DNA of 42,673 nt, from the NCBI GenBank assembly GCA_026386845.1, contig JAPLMW010000071.1:1-42673 (forward strand). The letters are read 5' to 3'. Each line of letters begins with the position of its first letter. Within the stretch, counting starts at the first letter, position 1. Below are positions 35,500 through 42,673 of the stretch, piece by piece. The notes beneath the pieces were generated by a model. It was not told where the DNA came from. It searched no databases and saw nothing but the letters and a program-made list of their open reading frames with translations. A program made the translations under genes and the position numbers. Source of the DNA: Phycisphaerae bacterium (lineage in GTDB: Bacteria; Planctomycetota; Phycisphaerae; Sedimentisphaerales; UBA12454).

Positions 35500-36228
35500 T
35501 TATGGCTGTTTTTTGCAGAGATTTATCGCTTCAGCGAGGTTTATTGTGCCTTCGTAGAGTGCTCTGCCGACAATGGCCGCGGAAATCACCTTGGTTTCGG
35601 CTAGTTTCGTAATATCCTCAATGGTTGTTACGCCGCCGGCCGCGATAACAGGCAGGTTTACAGCTTCAGCCAATTGTTTGGTTCTTTCGATATTTGGCCC
35701 GGCCAGCATACCGTCCCTGTTTATGTCTGTGTAAATAATCGCTGCAAGCGGAAGCTGGGCGGCTTTTTTCGCAAGTTCGGTAATTTCCAGCGAGCTGTCC
35801 TTTTTCCAGCCATCGGTTGCGATTCTGCTTCCTCTCGCATCGAGGCTCAGGACGATTTTGCCGGCAAATTCCTGTGCGACTCTGCCGAACCACTCAAAAT
35901 CGCTTACAGCCTTAGTGCCGAGGATTACTCTTGTAACTCCCATATCGAGTATTTTTGTGATGGAGTCTCTGTCGCGGATGCCGCCGCCGACCTGGATTTT
36001 TAACCCTTTTGCCTCCTGGACGATTTGGCGAATCGTATCGGTATTGACGCATCTGCCGATTTTTGCGCCGTCAAGGTCGATTATGTGCAGCCATTCGGCG
36101 CCGGCATTGCGGAATTCAATCGCCTTTTTGGCAGGGTTATCTTCGTAGTTTATGTAGCGGTTGTATTCGCCTTGTATAAGGCGAACGCATTTGCCGCCGA
36201 GGATATCTATTGCAGGAATAACAAACAT
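35500..36228 (-). CDS. hisA: Phosphoribosylformimino-AICAR-P isomerase
   Basis: HisA performs the Amadori isomerisation in histidine synthesis. The barrel reads FVIPAIDILGGKCVRL with the catalytic Asp, LQVGGGIRD, VILGTKAV, VLSLDAR, IYTDINRDGMLAGPN with the second Asp, and VIAAGGVTTIEDI. The ATG at 36228 is chosen over the GTG at 36234 because AAAGGA stands 7 bases before it. The protein then has 242 residues, normal for the family. No other his genes lie here. Confidence 0.95.
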   Translation of the reverse strand: MFVIPAIDILGGKCVRLIQGEYNRYINYEDNPAKKAIEFRNAGAEWLHIIDLDGAKIGRCVNTDTIRQIVQEAKGLKIQVGGGIRDRDSITKILDMGVTRVILGTKAVSDFEWFGRVAQEFAGKIVLSLDARGSRIATDGWKKDSSLEITELAKKAAQLPLAAIIYTDINRDGMLAGPNIERTKQLAEAVNLPVIAAGGVTTIEDITKLAETKVISAAIVGRALYEGTINLAEAINLCKKQP

Positions 36229-36571
36229 TTCCACGTCCTTTAAAAATCTGACTGATTTTAGATGGATATTAACCGTCTTTCAAGGTCATTTTTTATAAAT
36301 TTTAGAACCGTTAAAAACTTAAAAAATCGCCTATTTCCGCCTAAAATACCGCGGTTTTGCGTAATAGAATTGAAATTCCGTTGACCTTATGCCGATGATT
36401 GTTATAATAAACTGTTTAATTATCTCTAACGATTCAGGCAGAAAGGGCCAGCAGCCAATGAATCCCGCACCTTCTAAATATTCAAATTTTTGATATTGTT
36501 TTATTGAGAGACGAAATGAAAAATAGCATTATAAAAGGTTTAAACAGAATTAAACATAAAGAAGGTGCGGG
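36229..36571. other. Divergent region between hisA and ackA
   Basis: About 340 bases without a gene. It contains the ackA promoter (36381-36408), the presumed original ackA leader (36409-36458) and a type C element (36463-36572). No clear hisA promoter was identified. Confidence 0.7.
36381..36408 (+). promoter_or_regulatory. Promoter of ackA
   Basis: TTGACC (36381-36386) and TATAAT (36403-36408), spacer 16. It lies 50 bases before the place where ackA began prior to the element insertion. Confidence 0.6.
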
Positions 36572-36576
36572 ATGAA
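36459..36576 (+). mobile_element. MITE-like palindrome, type C, at the ackA start codon
   Basis: TCCCGCACCTTCT (from 36463) and AGAAGGTGCGGGA (to 36572), 110 bases, with TGAA on both sides (36459-36462, 36573-36576). The last A plus TG of the target copy forms the ackA ATG. Its right arm carries AGAAGG, 5 bases before the start, as a possible ribosome-binding site. Removing it rejoins CCA to ATGAAAGTT. Confidence 0.88.
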
Positions 36577-37762
36577 AGTTCTCGTTATCAACGCCGGCAG
36601 CAGTTCAATCAAGTATCAATTGTTCGAAATGCCTGCTGAAAAAGTACTTGCGAAAGGACTTCTCGAAAAAATCGGCGAAGAAAACTCGCAGTTAAATCAT
36701 TTCAGCGACTCGAAAGAGCATAAAATCCGGACAAAAGTGGCCGACCACTCAGCCGGTATGAAGCTGATTCTCGATACGCTCGTTGCTCCTCAGACAGGTG
36801 TTATAAAAAATGTTTCCGAAATTTCCGCAGTCGGCCACAGGGTTGTTCACGGCGGCGAAGAATTCACCGGCTCAGTTGTGATTGATGATACAGTTATTGC
36901 CTCGATAGAGAAATTTGCCGACATTGCTCCGCTGCACAATCCGCCTAATCTTACAGGCATTAAGGCCGCGCAGAAAGGTCTGCCGAAAGCATTGCAGGTC
37001 GCCTGTTTTGATACGGCTTTTCACACAACTATTCCGAAGGTCGCCTATATTTACGCACTGCCTTATGAAATCTATGAAAAATTTCGCGTAAGAAAATACG
37101 GCTTCCACGGCACAAGCCACAGGTATGTTGCCAGGCGCTGCGCTAAGATAATGGGCAGGGACAAATATGATATAAACGTTATTACCTGTCATCTCGGCAA
37201 CGGCTGTTCGATAACGGCCGTCAAGGCCGGCAAAAGTGTTGACACCTCGATGGGCCTTACCCCTCTTGAAGGTCTTGTTATGGGCACGCGCACCGGCGAT
37301 TTCGATCCTGCAATACTGTTTTACCTTTCGGAAAAAGGCTACAGCATTGACGAGCTTAATAATATGTGCAACAAAAAAAGCGGCCTGCTCGGCATATCGG
37401 GCGTTTCAAACGATATGCGTAATCTGCGCGACCAGGCTCTGGCAGGTAATGAGCGGGCTATGCTTGCCTTTGATATTTTCTGTTACCGAATAAAAAAATA
37501 CGTCGGTGCTTATACAGCGGCTCTCGGCAGACTTGATGCTCTGGTTTTTACAGGCGGCATAGGGGAAAATGCCGCCGATGTCAGGGCGCAGGTCTGCGAA
37601 AATCTGGAGCAAATAGGCATAAAAATAGACCCCGCGGCAAACGAACAAACCGTCCGCAAAGAAGGTCTTATAAGTTCCGCCGACAGCAGGGTAAAAGTCT
37701 TCGCGATACCCACAAATGAGGAGCTTGCCATAGCGCAGGACACATTCCGCCTTGCCGAATAG
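36572..37762 (+). CDS. ackA: Acetate kinase
   Basis: AckA interconverts acetyl phosphate and acetate with ATP, usually with Pta; no pta is in the window. The 396 residues open VLVINAGSSSIKYQLFE and show VGHRVVHGGEEF, YGFHGTSHRYVA, CHLGNGCSITAV, MGLTPLEGLVMGTRTGD and FTGGIGENA, so all nucleotide and substrate sites are present. The start codon lies at the exact edge of a MITE-like element, which now separates the promoter (36381) from the gene by an extra 114 bases. Confidence 0.97.
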   Translation: MKVLVINAGSSSIKYQLFEMPAEKVLAKGLLEKIGEENSQLNHFSDSKEHKIRTKVADHSAGMKLILDTLVAPQTGVIKNVSEISAVGHRVVHGGEEFTGSVVIDDTVIASIEKFADIAPLHNPPNLTGIKAAQKGLPKALQVACFDTAFHTTIPKVAYIYALPYEIYEKFRVRKYGFHGTSHRYVARRCAKIMGRDKYDINVITCHLGNGCSITAVKAGKSVDTSMGLTPLEGLVMGTRTGDFDPAILFYLSEKGYSIDELNNMCNKKSGLLGISGVSNDMRNLRDQALAGNERAMLAFDIFCYRIKKYVGAYTAALGRLDALVFTGGIGENAADVRAQVCENLEQIGIKIDPAANEQTVRKEGLISSADSRVKVFAIPTNEELAIAQDTFRLAE

Positions 37763-37832
37763 TTTTTGGTAAAGTCACCTCGTTAATTACCGATACTATA
37801 ATGGTCTGATAATCTTTCAAAAGGCTATGGTA

Positions 37833-37944
37833 TGGATCCCGTTAGAAATCGTAAATAGAGAAGAGAAGATTTCTGATGGGACAAAATCTTGCTAAGATAA
37901 CAAAATATTTAGAGCGCAAATTTAAGGATTTCTAACGGGATGGA
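37833..37944 (+). mobile_element. MITE-like palindrome, type B, at the start codon of the PilZ gene
   Basis: TCCCGTTAGAAATC (from 37837) and GATTTCTAACGGGA (to 37940), 104 bases, with TGGA on both sides (37833-37836, 37941-37944). A second imperfect right end is inside (37867-37881). The last A plus TG of the target copy makes the ATG of the next gene. The old ATG remains upstream (37832) and now opens an 8-codon ORF that ends in TAG. Confidence 0.88.
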
Positions 37945-38587
37945 TGTTCCTCAGATAGAAAAGCTCATTTCAGAGGCGATTGCCAATCGTCCGGTTGCGA
38001 CCGCTGCCCCGCTGAATCTTTATGTTTATAATGGCAGAGTCATCTGCGGCGCAAGGGCCGTTATGCCTAAGAATGCAAGATTCATATCTCATATCACCCC
38101 GCAGATCGTTGAGCATGGTTTTAGCGAAAGCGACTGGAAGGCCGTTGTTGAGAAGGCGTTGTGGATTTCGAAGGATTCTTCCAGCAGCCCCGTTGAAAGC
38201 GGAGATTTCAAAGAGCGCCGAAGAGAGCAGCGTCTCAAATTAGGCGGCAGTGTCTGGTTTAATTCTGATGGCGACGGCAGGACACTGCGAGGCCAGTTGG
38301 TTGATGTAAGCAGCAGCGGCATGGCGTTTACCTGTTATAACAATAGGACTATTCCCGCCCGCGGCCAGCAGATAACCGCAAGATTTTCAGTGCCGTTTTT
38401 TACGCCCGATGGCGTTATTCAGGAAAGAAAATTCACTCGCACGGCGAAGATTTGCCGCATCAGCGGCCCCGGCAGCTATCTCAAACGCATAGCCGTCCAG
38501 TTCGCAGAACCCTTACCTTTCAGACCAGCCGAGCAGGACCACTTGCCCGACGCCGATGTAACTGTTATTTCCTCCACCCAAAGCTGA
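37940..38587 (+). CDS. PilZ-domain protein
   Basis: The 215-residue protein has an unassigned N-terminal part (about 1-85; PQIEKLISEAIANRP, FSESDWKAVVEKALW) and a PilZ domain (about 92-195). The c-di-GMP motifs are visible: the Arg-rich RRREQRLKL and DVSSSGMAF (D-x-S-x-x-G). It probably senses c-di-GMP and adjusts surface, motility or polysaccharide functions. The ATG used overlaps the edge of a MITE-like element and is followed in frame by the natural second codons; AAGGA inside the element is 11 bases upstream, weaker than the original AAAAGG site it displaced. Confidence 0.82.
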   Translation: MDVPQIEKLISEAIANRPVATAAPLNLYVYNGRVICGARAVMPKNARFISHITPQIVEHGFSESDWKAVVEKALWISKDSSSSPVESGDFKERRREQRLKLGGSVWFNSDGDGRTLRGQLVDVSSSGMAFTCYNNRTIPARGQQITARFSVPFFTPDGVIQERKFTRTAKICRISGPGSYLKRIAVQFAEPLPFRPAEQDHLPDADVTVISSTQS

Positions 38588-38731
38588 TATTTCTCTTGGC
38601 GTAAGCCATCTGGCGTCAGCCATCCCCTCGCGGACCTAAGCGGACAATTCTTTTTTATTTCCAGTCTTGTTTTGTCGCCGCTTCTGTGTAAAATCATATT
38701 TGGAATTTATGTATTCTCAGGGAGCGTAAAA

Positions 38732-39370
38732 ATGAAAAAAGCGGCGGTAGTATCGGTTGTATTGTTATTTGCGGCAGGCTGTAATAGTCTTTATTACGGC
38801 ACAATGGAGAAATTCGGCAAATACAAAAGGGATATCCTTGTTGACCGTGTGAAGGATGCCCGTGACGCCCAGCAGCAGACCAAGGAGCAGTTCGTTTCTG
38901 CGATGGATAAGTTCCGAAGCGTTGTCAAAGTTGAAGACGGCAAGTTGCAGGAAAAGTATGATATCCTTAAAGGCGAGCTTGACAAGAGCGAATCGAAGGC
39001 TTCTGCCGTCAAAAAACGGATTAGCGATGTTGAAGATGTCGCACAGGCCCTCTTTGACGAATGGACGAAGGAGCTTGACCAGTATAAAAATTCCGAGTTA
39101 AAAGAAGCCAGTAAGAAAAAACTGGACCAGACCCGCGCCAGATACGCGCAGTTAATTGGTTCGATGAAGCAGGCCGAGAGCAAAATCGAGCCGGTTTTAT
39201 CGGCTTTTCGCGACCAGGTATTGTTTTTAAAGCATAATCTCAATGCCCAGGCCATCGCTTCGCTTCAAACCGAGCTTGGCACGATGGAAGCCGATATCGG
39301 CCGATTGATAACGGAGATGGAAAAATCAATTGCTGAAGCCGATAGTTTCGTCAAAACAATGCAGGAATAA
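38732..39370 (+). CDS. DUF2959 lipoprotein
   Basis: The 212-residue product begins with a lipoprotein signal (KKAAVVSVVLLFAAGC, lipobox AAGC) and continues with long charged helices rich in Lys, Glu and Gln, typical of DUF2959 (SLYYGTMEKFGKYKRDILVDR). It is probably an envelope-attached coiled-coil protein; no enzymatic motif is seen. The ATG at 38732 with GGGAG upstream is preferred to the longer open frame from 38672. A stem-loop lies after the stop at 39408-39439. Confidence 0.82.
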   Translation: MKKAAVVSVVLLFAAGCNSLYYGTMEKFGKYKRDILVDRVKDARDAQQQTKEQFVSAMDKFRSVVKVEDGKLQEKYDILKGELDKSESKASAVKKRISDVEDVAQALFDEWTKELDQYKNSELKEASKKKLDQTRARYAQLIGSMKQAESKIEPVLSAFRDQVLFLKHNLNAQAIASLQTELGTMEADIGRLITEMEKSIAEADSFVKTMQE

Positions 39371-39407
39371 ACCGCGGGTCAGTAACCATTGAAGCAGAAA
39401 AAAATAA

Positions 39408-39439
39408 AAATGGGGATGACATAAAAGCCATCCCCATTT
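39408..39439 (-). terminator. Strong stem-loop, intrinsic terminator on the minus strand
   Basis: The 11-base perfect stem AAATGGGGATG / CATCCCCATTT is followed on the minus strand by TTTTTATTTTTTT. On the plus strand the tail is weak, though it may still help to end the DUF2959 transcript. Confidence 0.65.
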
Positions 39440-39713
39440 GTCAAATTAACATTTCACTAAGAAACAGAAAACCTCTGCATTTTTAGGAAATACTAACTTC
39501 CCAGTCCGCCAGTGTCGAAAATACCGGACAAAAACTCGCCGGTAACCAATAGGCGCAGGGAATGGGTACCTTTTTGTACGCATTTCCAAAATCCTTTCTG
39601 GAAAGCTCTTGACTTACAGGTAGAAATGCCGATAATAGTGTTGCTTACAAAATTTCGGGTTCTACCCGGCCCAAGGGTTTGTTTCCTTGAACTCTTGGGA
39701 ATAGTAAAATGCT

Positions 39714-39738
39714 GGCCACCAGTTACTCACTGGTGGCC
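39714..39738 (+). terminator. Stem-loop between convergent genes
   Basis: A perfect 10-base stem GGCCACCAGT / ACTGGTGGCC with a 5-base loop is followed on the plus strand by TATTTTATT. It lies 4 bases from the stop of the minus-strand gene at 39743 and would end rightward transcription. Confidence 0.6.
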
Positions 39739-39742
39739 TATT

Positions 39743-40507
39743 TTATTCCTGATTATTTGCTTTATTATCCATGCTTTTCTTATCAAGCCCTGATTTGAAA
39801 GCTTGTAATAGCTTTATCAATAAGTCCACTTCTTCTTGTACTGGTTCTCCGCCCGAGATGCTCACAGAGGCCGTTTTGCCAAGAAGCGGGAAATTCCAAG
39901 TAACCCCGCCCGTAATAGGTTTGGATATTTGCTGAGATACAACTTTCATAGGCGTCGATTCCGGATTAGAAGCTTCTTCTTGTTTAATTACCGCATTGCT
40001 GCCATCATAATCTTTTACCTGTTCCTTAATAAACGCAATCGTATCTCGGAGGCACCATATTGTCGTACTTGCACTCTGTTCTGAGAATCCGTTTTGTTTA
40101 AGATCCCATTTCAGCGTATCGTCTGATGGCAAACTCTCAGGATGTTTCTGAAGTATCTCGTCAAATATATTTGGTGTCCTCAAACATCTTTCCAATGCTT
40201 CATTTTTCGCCGGTGAATCAGGGGGAGCTTCTATTATCACAAAAGCATCTTCAGAAATCCCAACACTGCCGCTTTGATTGCGAAGAAGACCATATTGAGC
40301 AACAGAAGCCAGCATCGTCATAGATTTACCATGCAAAGCCTTATAATCCCACGCTTTTACTGCAACTTGCCGTGGTACAAGCGCTCTGCCTTCTTTCTTG
40401 TACAACGCTCGGGCTTTTTCAACAGCATCCCGTAAGCTAATGCTTGGATATCGGGGGCTACGTCCTTTAATTTTTCCTGTTTTTTTAGGTTCATTTGTTT
40501 CATTCAT
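39743..40507 (-). CDS. Uncharacterised protein with winged-helix-like N-terminal region
   Basis: The 254-residue product starts with a basic stretch (KKTGKIKGRSPRYP). A helical block then reads SLRDAVEKARALYKKEGRAL and KSMTMLASVAQYGLL, which looks like a small DNA-binding or winged-helix fold recurring in hypothetical proteins. The rest is polar with a middle helical part (about 95-150) and a Ser/Pro-rich linker. No enzymatic motif. AAAGGA stands before the ATG. The function is unknown and the DNA-binding idea is only from the look of the N-terminus. Confidence 0.7.
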   Translation of the reverse strand: MNETNEPKKTGKIKGRSPRYPSISLRDAVEKARALYKKEGRALVPRQVAVKAWDYKALHGKSMTMLASVAQYGLLRNQSGSVGISEDAFVIIEAPPDSPAKNEALERCLRTPNIFDEILQKHPESLPSDDTLKWDLKQNGFSEQSASTTIWCLRDTIAFIKEQVKDYDGSNAVIKQEEASNPESTPMKVVSQQISKPITGGVTWNFPLLGKTASVSISGGEPVQEEVDLLIKLLQAFKSGLDKKSMDNKANNQE

Positions 40508-40937
40508 AACATTTTCCTTTCGCGCAAACTAACCGTAAAATATGCCTACTTAATTATTATCGTCGACTACCTCGATAAGTGCAAGTAAAAAAATACTTAA
40601 AAAAGAATAATTTTGAGATATACCGGTATATTATAAGGTTTTGCCGTATTATTGCCAGTAAAAAGACTCGTAAAGTATAGACCGTGTAAGAATATAAGTC
40701 TATTAAACAAAAGATGTTATGGTCAATAATAGCAACTGACCTGGGCAAATAGGTAATGGTTGTTAGTTTTTCTCCACTGGGGCATATTTATTCTTTAAAA
40801 TTCGCTATTTAAACCATATTGTATCTGTGATACGCCTTTTGGCTATCTCATCGGAGTAGTTTTATTTTCAATTTTTGATATTTGATTTTATTTCGAGCCG
40901 CGCAACCGCAACCGTTTGCCATATTTTCCTTATTTCC
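40508..40937. other. AT-rich gene-free interval
   Basis: About 430 bases between mnmG (its 3' end) and the gene at 39743-40507, both on the minus strand. The open frame on the minus strand at 40557-40748 has no ribosome-binding site or familiar sequence. No repeat of the families described here was found. Confidence 0.5.
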
Positions 40938-42110
40938 TTACCTCTTTATGTCCTTACTTCCTTTCTTCAAATGTATCTGTATCACCGTAATATCAGCCGG
41001 TGTAATTCCCCCGATTCTGCCCGCCTGTCCTAATGTATATGGCTGAAACTGTTTGAGTCTTTCTTTTGCTTCTGCGCGAAGATGCTCGATTTTGTCGTAA
41101 TCTATCCCTTGCGGCAGTTTATAATTCTCCATCTTCCTTTGTTTGGCGACAATGTTTTCCTGTTTAATTAAGTAGCCCTCGTATTTTGCGTCGATTGTTA
41201 CAGCTTCGATAACATTGGAGTTGAAGTTCATCTGTTTTATCATTGGCAATTCAGATAAATTTTCTGCCAGTGGACTATTTGGCTGTTTTAATTGCTGCCA
41301 GAGCAAAACGCCGTCTTTGCGGGTAGTTTTGAGAAACTCAGCAAGTGCGGCAATTTGTGAAAGTTTAAGTTGAAACTTTTCCCATCGTTTTTCACTGACA
41401 AGTCCGACCGTTTTGCCGATTTGAGTCAATCTTCTATCCGCGTTATCAGACCTTAAGCTCATTCGCCATTCCGCTCTCGATGTAAACATTCGATATGGCT
41501 CGTCGATTTGTCTTGTAAGTAAATCGTCAATCATCACGCCGATATATGCCTGGTCTCTGCCGAGGATTAACGGCTCTTTTTTGTCTAATAATCTTGCCGC
41601 GTTTACCCCTGCGATAATTCCCTGACCGGCCGCTTCCTCATATCCGCTCGTTCCGTTAATTTGCCCCGCGAGAAACAGCCCGCCGATTTTTTTCGTCTCA
41701 AGACTCGGCTTTAACTGAACGGCAGGGCAGTAGTCGTATTCAATCGCATAAGCGTAATGAACGATTTTTGCGTTTTCAGTCCCCGCCATTAGTTTTATCA
41801 TTTGCTCCTGCACATCCTGCGGCACCGATGTGCTTATGCCGTTGCAGTAAATTGTTGTTATGTTTTCGTCTTCCGGCTCAAGAAATACCTGATGTTTGTT
41901 TTTATCCGCAAAACGGATAACTTTCGTTTCAATGCTCGGACAGTATCTCGGCCCCGTGGATACTATCTGCCCCGTATAAAGCGGCGCTCTGTCGAGATTG
42001 TCGAGCAAAAGTTTATGAATTTTTTCATTTGTGTATGTTATCCAGCAGGGGACTTGTTTTTGTTTTATTGCGAGGGTCTCGAACGAAAACGCCGCAGGCT
42101 TTTCGTCGCC
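40938..42110 (-). pseudogene. mnmG: tRNA uridine-5-carboxymethylaminomethyl modification enzyme MnmG, C-terminal part after a frameshift
   Basis: MnmG with MnmE makes the cmnm5 group at U34 of certain tRNAs. This part carries LDNLDRAPLYTGQI, GPRYCPSIETKV, the FAD-associated GLFLAGQINGTSGYEEAAGQG, and the C-terminal helical domain ending GGITPADITVIQIHLKK. Its frame does not join the N-terminal part because the exact 20-base unit at 42091-42110 is repeated at 42111-42130. Removing one copy gives an unbroken reading (QYGDEKPAAFSFETLAIKQ). No native start codon exists for this part; the TTG at 42008 is arbitrary. As drawn the gene is broken. Confidence 0.88.
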
Positions 42111-42673
42111 GCCGCAGGCTTTTCGTCGCCATACTGAATTTGTATTTTATCGTAATCCACTGTTTTCCCATCGAGCCTCGGCGGCGTGCCTGTCTTTAAT
42201 CGTTTTACTTCAAGCCCGATTTTTTGCAGACAATCCGATAATTCATTCGCAGCAGGTTCGTCCAATCTCCCTGCCGGCCATTGTTTGTTGCCGGTGTGCA
42301 TTATGCCTTTCAGAAATGTTCCCGTTGCGACAATTACCGTCCCGCAGTTATAAATTTTGCCGTCTGTGCATAGAATACCTTTAACCTGGTTATTTTCGAC
42401 AAGGATTTCAGCGACTAATGCTTCAACGATTGCAAGATTGGGAGTTTTTTCAAGTTCATTTCGGACAAAATCGGAGTATTTATATTTATCGATTTGTGCC
42501 CTCGGCGAGCGGACAGCAGGTCCTTTTGAGCGGTTAAGAAGTCGAAACTGTATTCCGGTTGCGTCTGTTGCGATACCCATAATTCCGCCGAGCGCGTCTA
42601 TTTCTCTTACGATTTGTCCTTTTGCTATTCCGCCGATAGCGGGGTTGCAGCTTGCCTTTGCGATTGTATTTTT
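42065..42673 (-). pseudogene. mnmG: MnmG N-terminal part, cut by window edge and by a 20-bp duplication
   Basis: The frame is open to the window edge and reads CNPAIGGIAKGQIVREIDAL, then MGIATDATGIQFRLLNRSKG and PAVRSPRAQIDKYKY, all classic MnmG text. The first roughly 40 residues with the FAD loop are outside the window. The frame leaves the family sequence at the second copy of the 20-base unit and stops at 42065, after about 15 foreign residues (TKSLRRFRSRPSQ). Confidence 0.88.
42091..42130. repeat. Exact 20-bp tandem duplication in mnmG
   Basis: The unit GCCGCAGGCTTTTCGTCGCC occurs twice with no base between. Twenty is not a multiple of three, so mnmG is frameshifted. Confidence 0.9.

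Larger units (their letters stand above)
39371..39742. other. Convergent 372-base interval with possible structured RNA
   Basis: Between the two stem-loops (39408-39439, 39714-39738) lie further pairings: GGAATGGGTAC with GTACGCATTTCC (about 39558-39589), GGTAGAA with TTCTACC (about 39619-39666) and CCCAAG with CTTGGG. Open frames on both strands (plus 39512-39793, minus 39485-39644) lack good starts. It may be a non-coding RNA or an element remnant. Confidence 0.35.

Noticed and set aside
39512-39793. 93-codon plus-strand open frame
   Set aside because: Overlaps a stem-loop and the end of a well-supported minus-strand gene; no ribosome-binding site and no recognised family.
40557-40748. 63-codon minus-strand open frame
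   Set aside because: AT-rich interval with no start signal or domain; most likely chance.

Overview
The window looks like chromosomal DNA of an anaerobic or facultative bacterium, probably a Planctomycetota (Phycisphaerae-like) lineage. This is an inference from the gene mix: a thiamine-phosphate synthase with an extra N-terminal helical domain, a eukaryote-like UDP-sugar pyrophosphorylase, a two-domain acyl-CoA dehydratase activase, a DUF2089/membrane-protein pair, MprF, PilZ and many palindromic repeats. No rRNA, tRNA, CRISPR array or phage block was seen. Almost every gene is housekeeping or metabolic.

Layout. 1-65: start of a cold-shock gene leaving the window. 240-642: cluster of palindromes in front of an HNH-AP2 gene. 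1306-4301: a large FAD/Fe-S oxidoreductase split by a one-base frameshift. 4370-4994: a RAYT transposase gene bracketed by two REP-like hairpins. 5046-13857 (+): amrS, an NPD-family flavin enzyme, pdxB, folP and the activase. 13864-17917 (-): a MetF-MetV-methyltransferase fusion and thiE. 18381-21188 (+): small ORFs and mprF. 21197-23934 (-): small membrane protein, groEL, groES and a receiver-like gene. 24252-26715 (+): DUF2089, membrane protein, UDP-sugar pyrophosphorylase. 26764-29165 (-): membrane-anchored protein, an RNase H-PurN fusion and a zinc-ribbon coiled-coil protein. 29314-31280 (+): U32 peptidase and methyltransferase. 31285-36228 (-): PAP2, guaA, guaB, hisA. 36572-39370 (+): ackA, a PilZ protein and a DUF2959 lipoprotein. 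39743-42673 (-): an uncharacterised gene and a broken mnmG.

The most striking feature is a set of short mobile palindromes. Two terminal types (CCCGTTAGA... and CCCGCACCTTCT...) total seven copies, and every copy has a perfect 4-bp direct repeat at its edges (TTCA, TTGA, TTCA, TTAG, TCAA, TGAA, TGGA). These MITE-like elements sit in remarkable places. Two lie inside coding sequence, each adding a multiple of three bases. Three sit exactly on a start codon, so that the element's last A plus the first two bases of the target duplication spell ATG. Two bracket the guaB promoter, touching its -10 and -35 boxes. A third family (C-rich hairpin followed by GGCTAAA) also flanks the RAYT gene, suggesting it is the substrate of that enzyme; it too occurs inside a coding sequence. 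Together they show palindromic elements reshaping proteins, leaders and start sites across a housekeeping region.

Two genes appear broken by small events: the FAD/Fe-S oxidoreductase (one missing base) and mnmG (an exact 20-bp tandem duplication). Either could be real or an assembly error.
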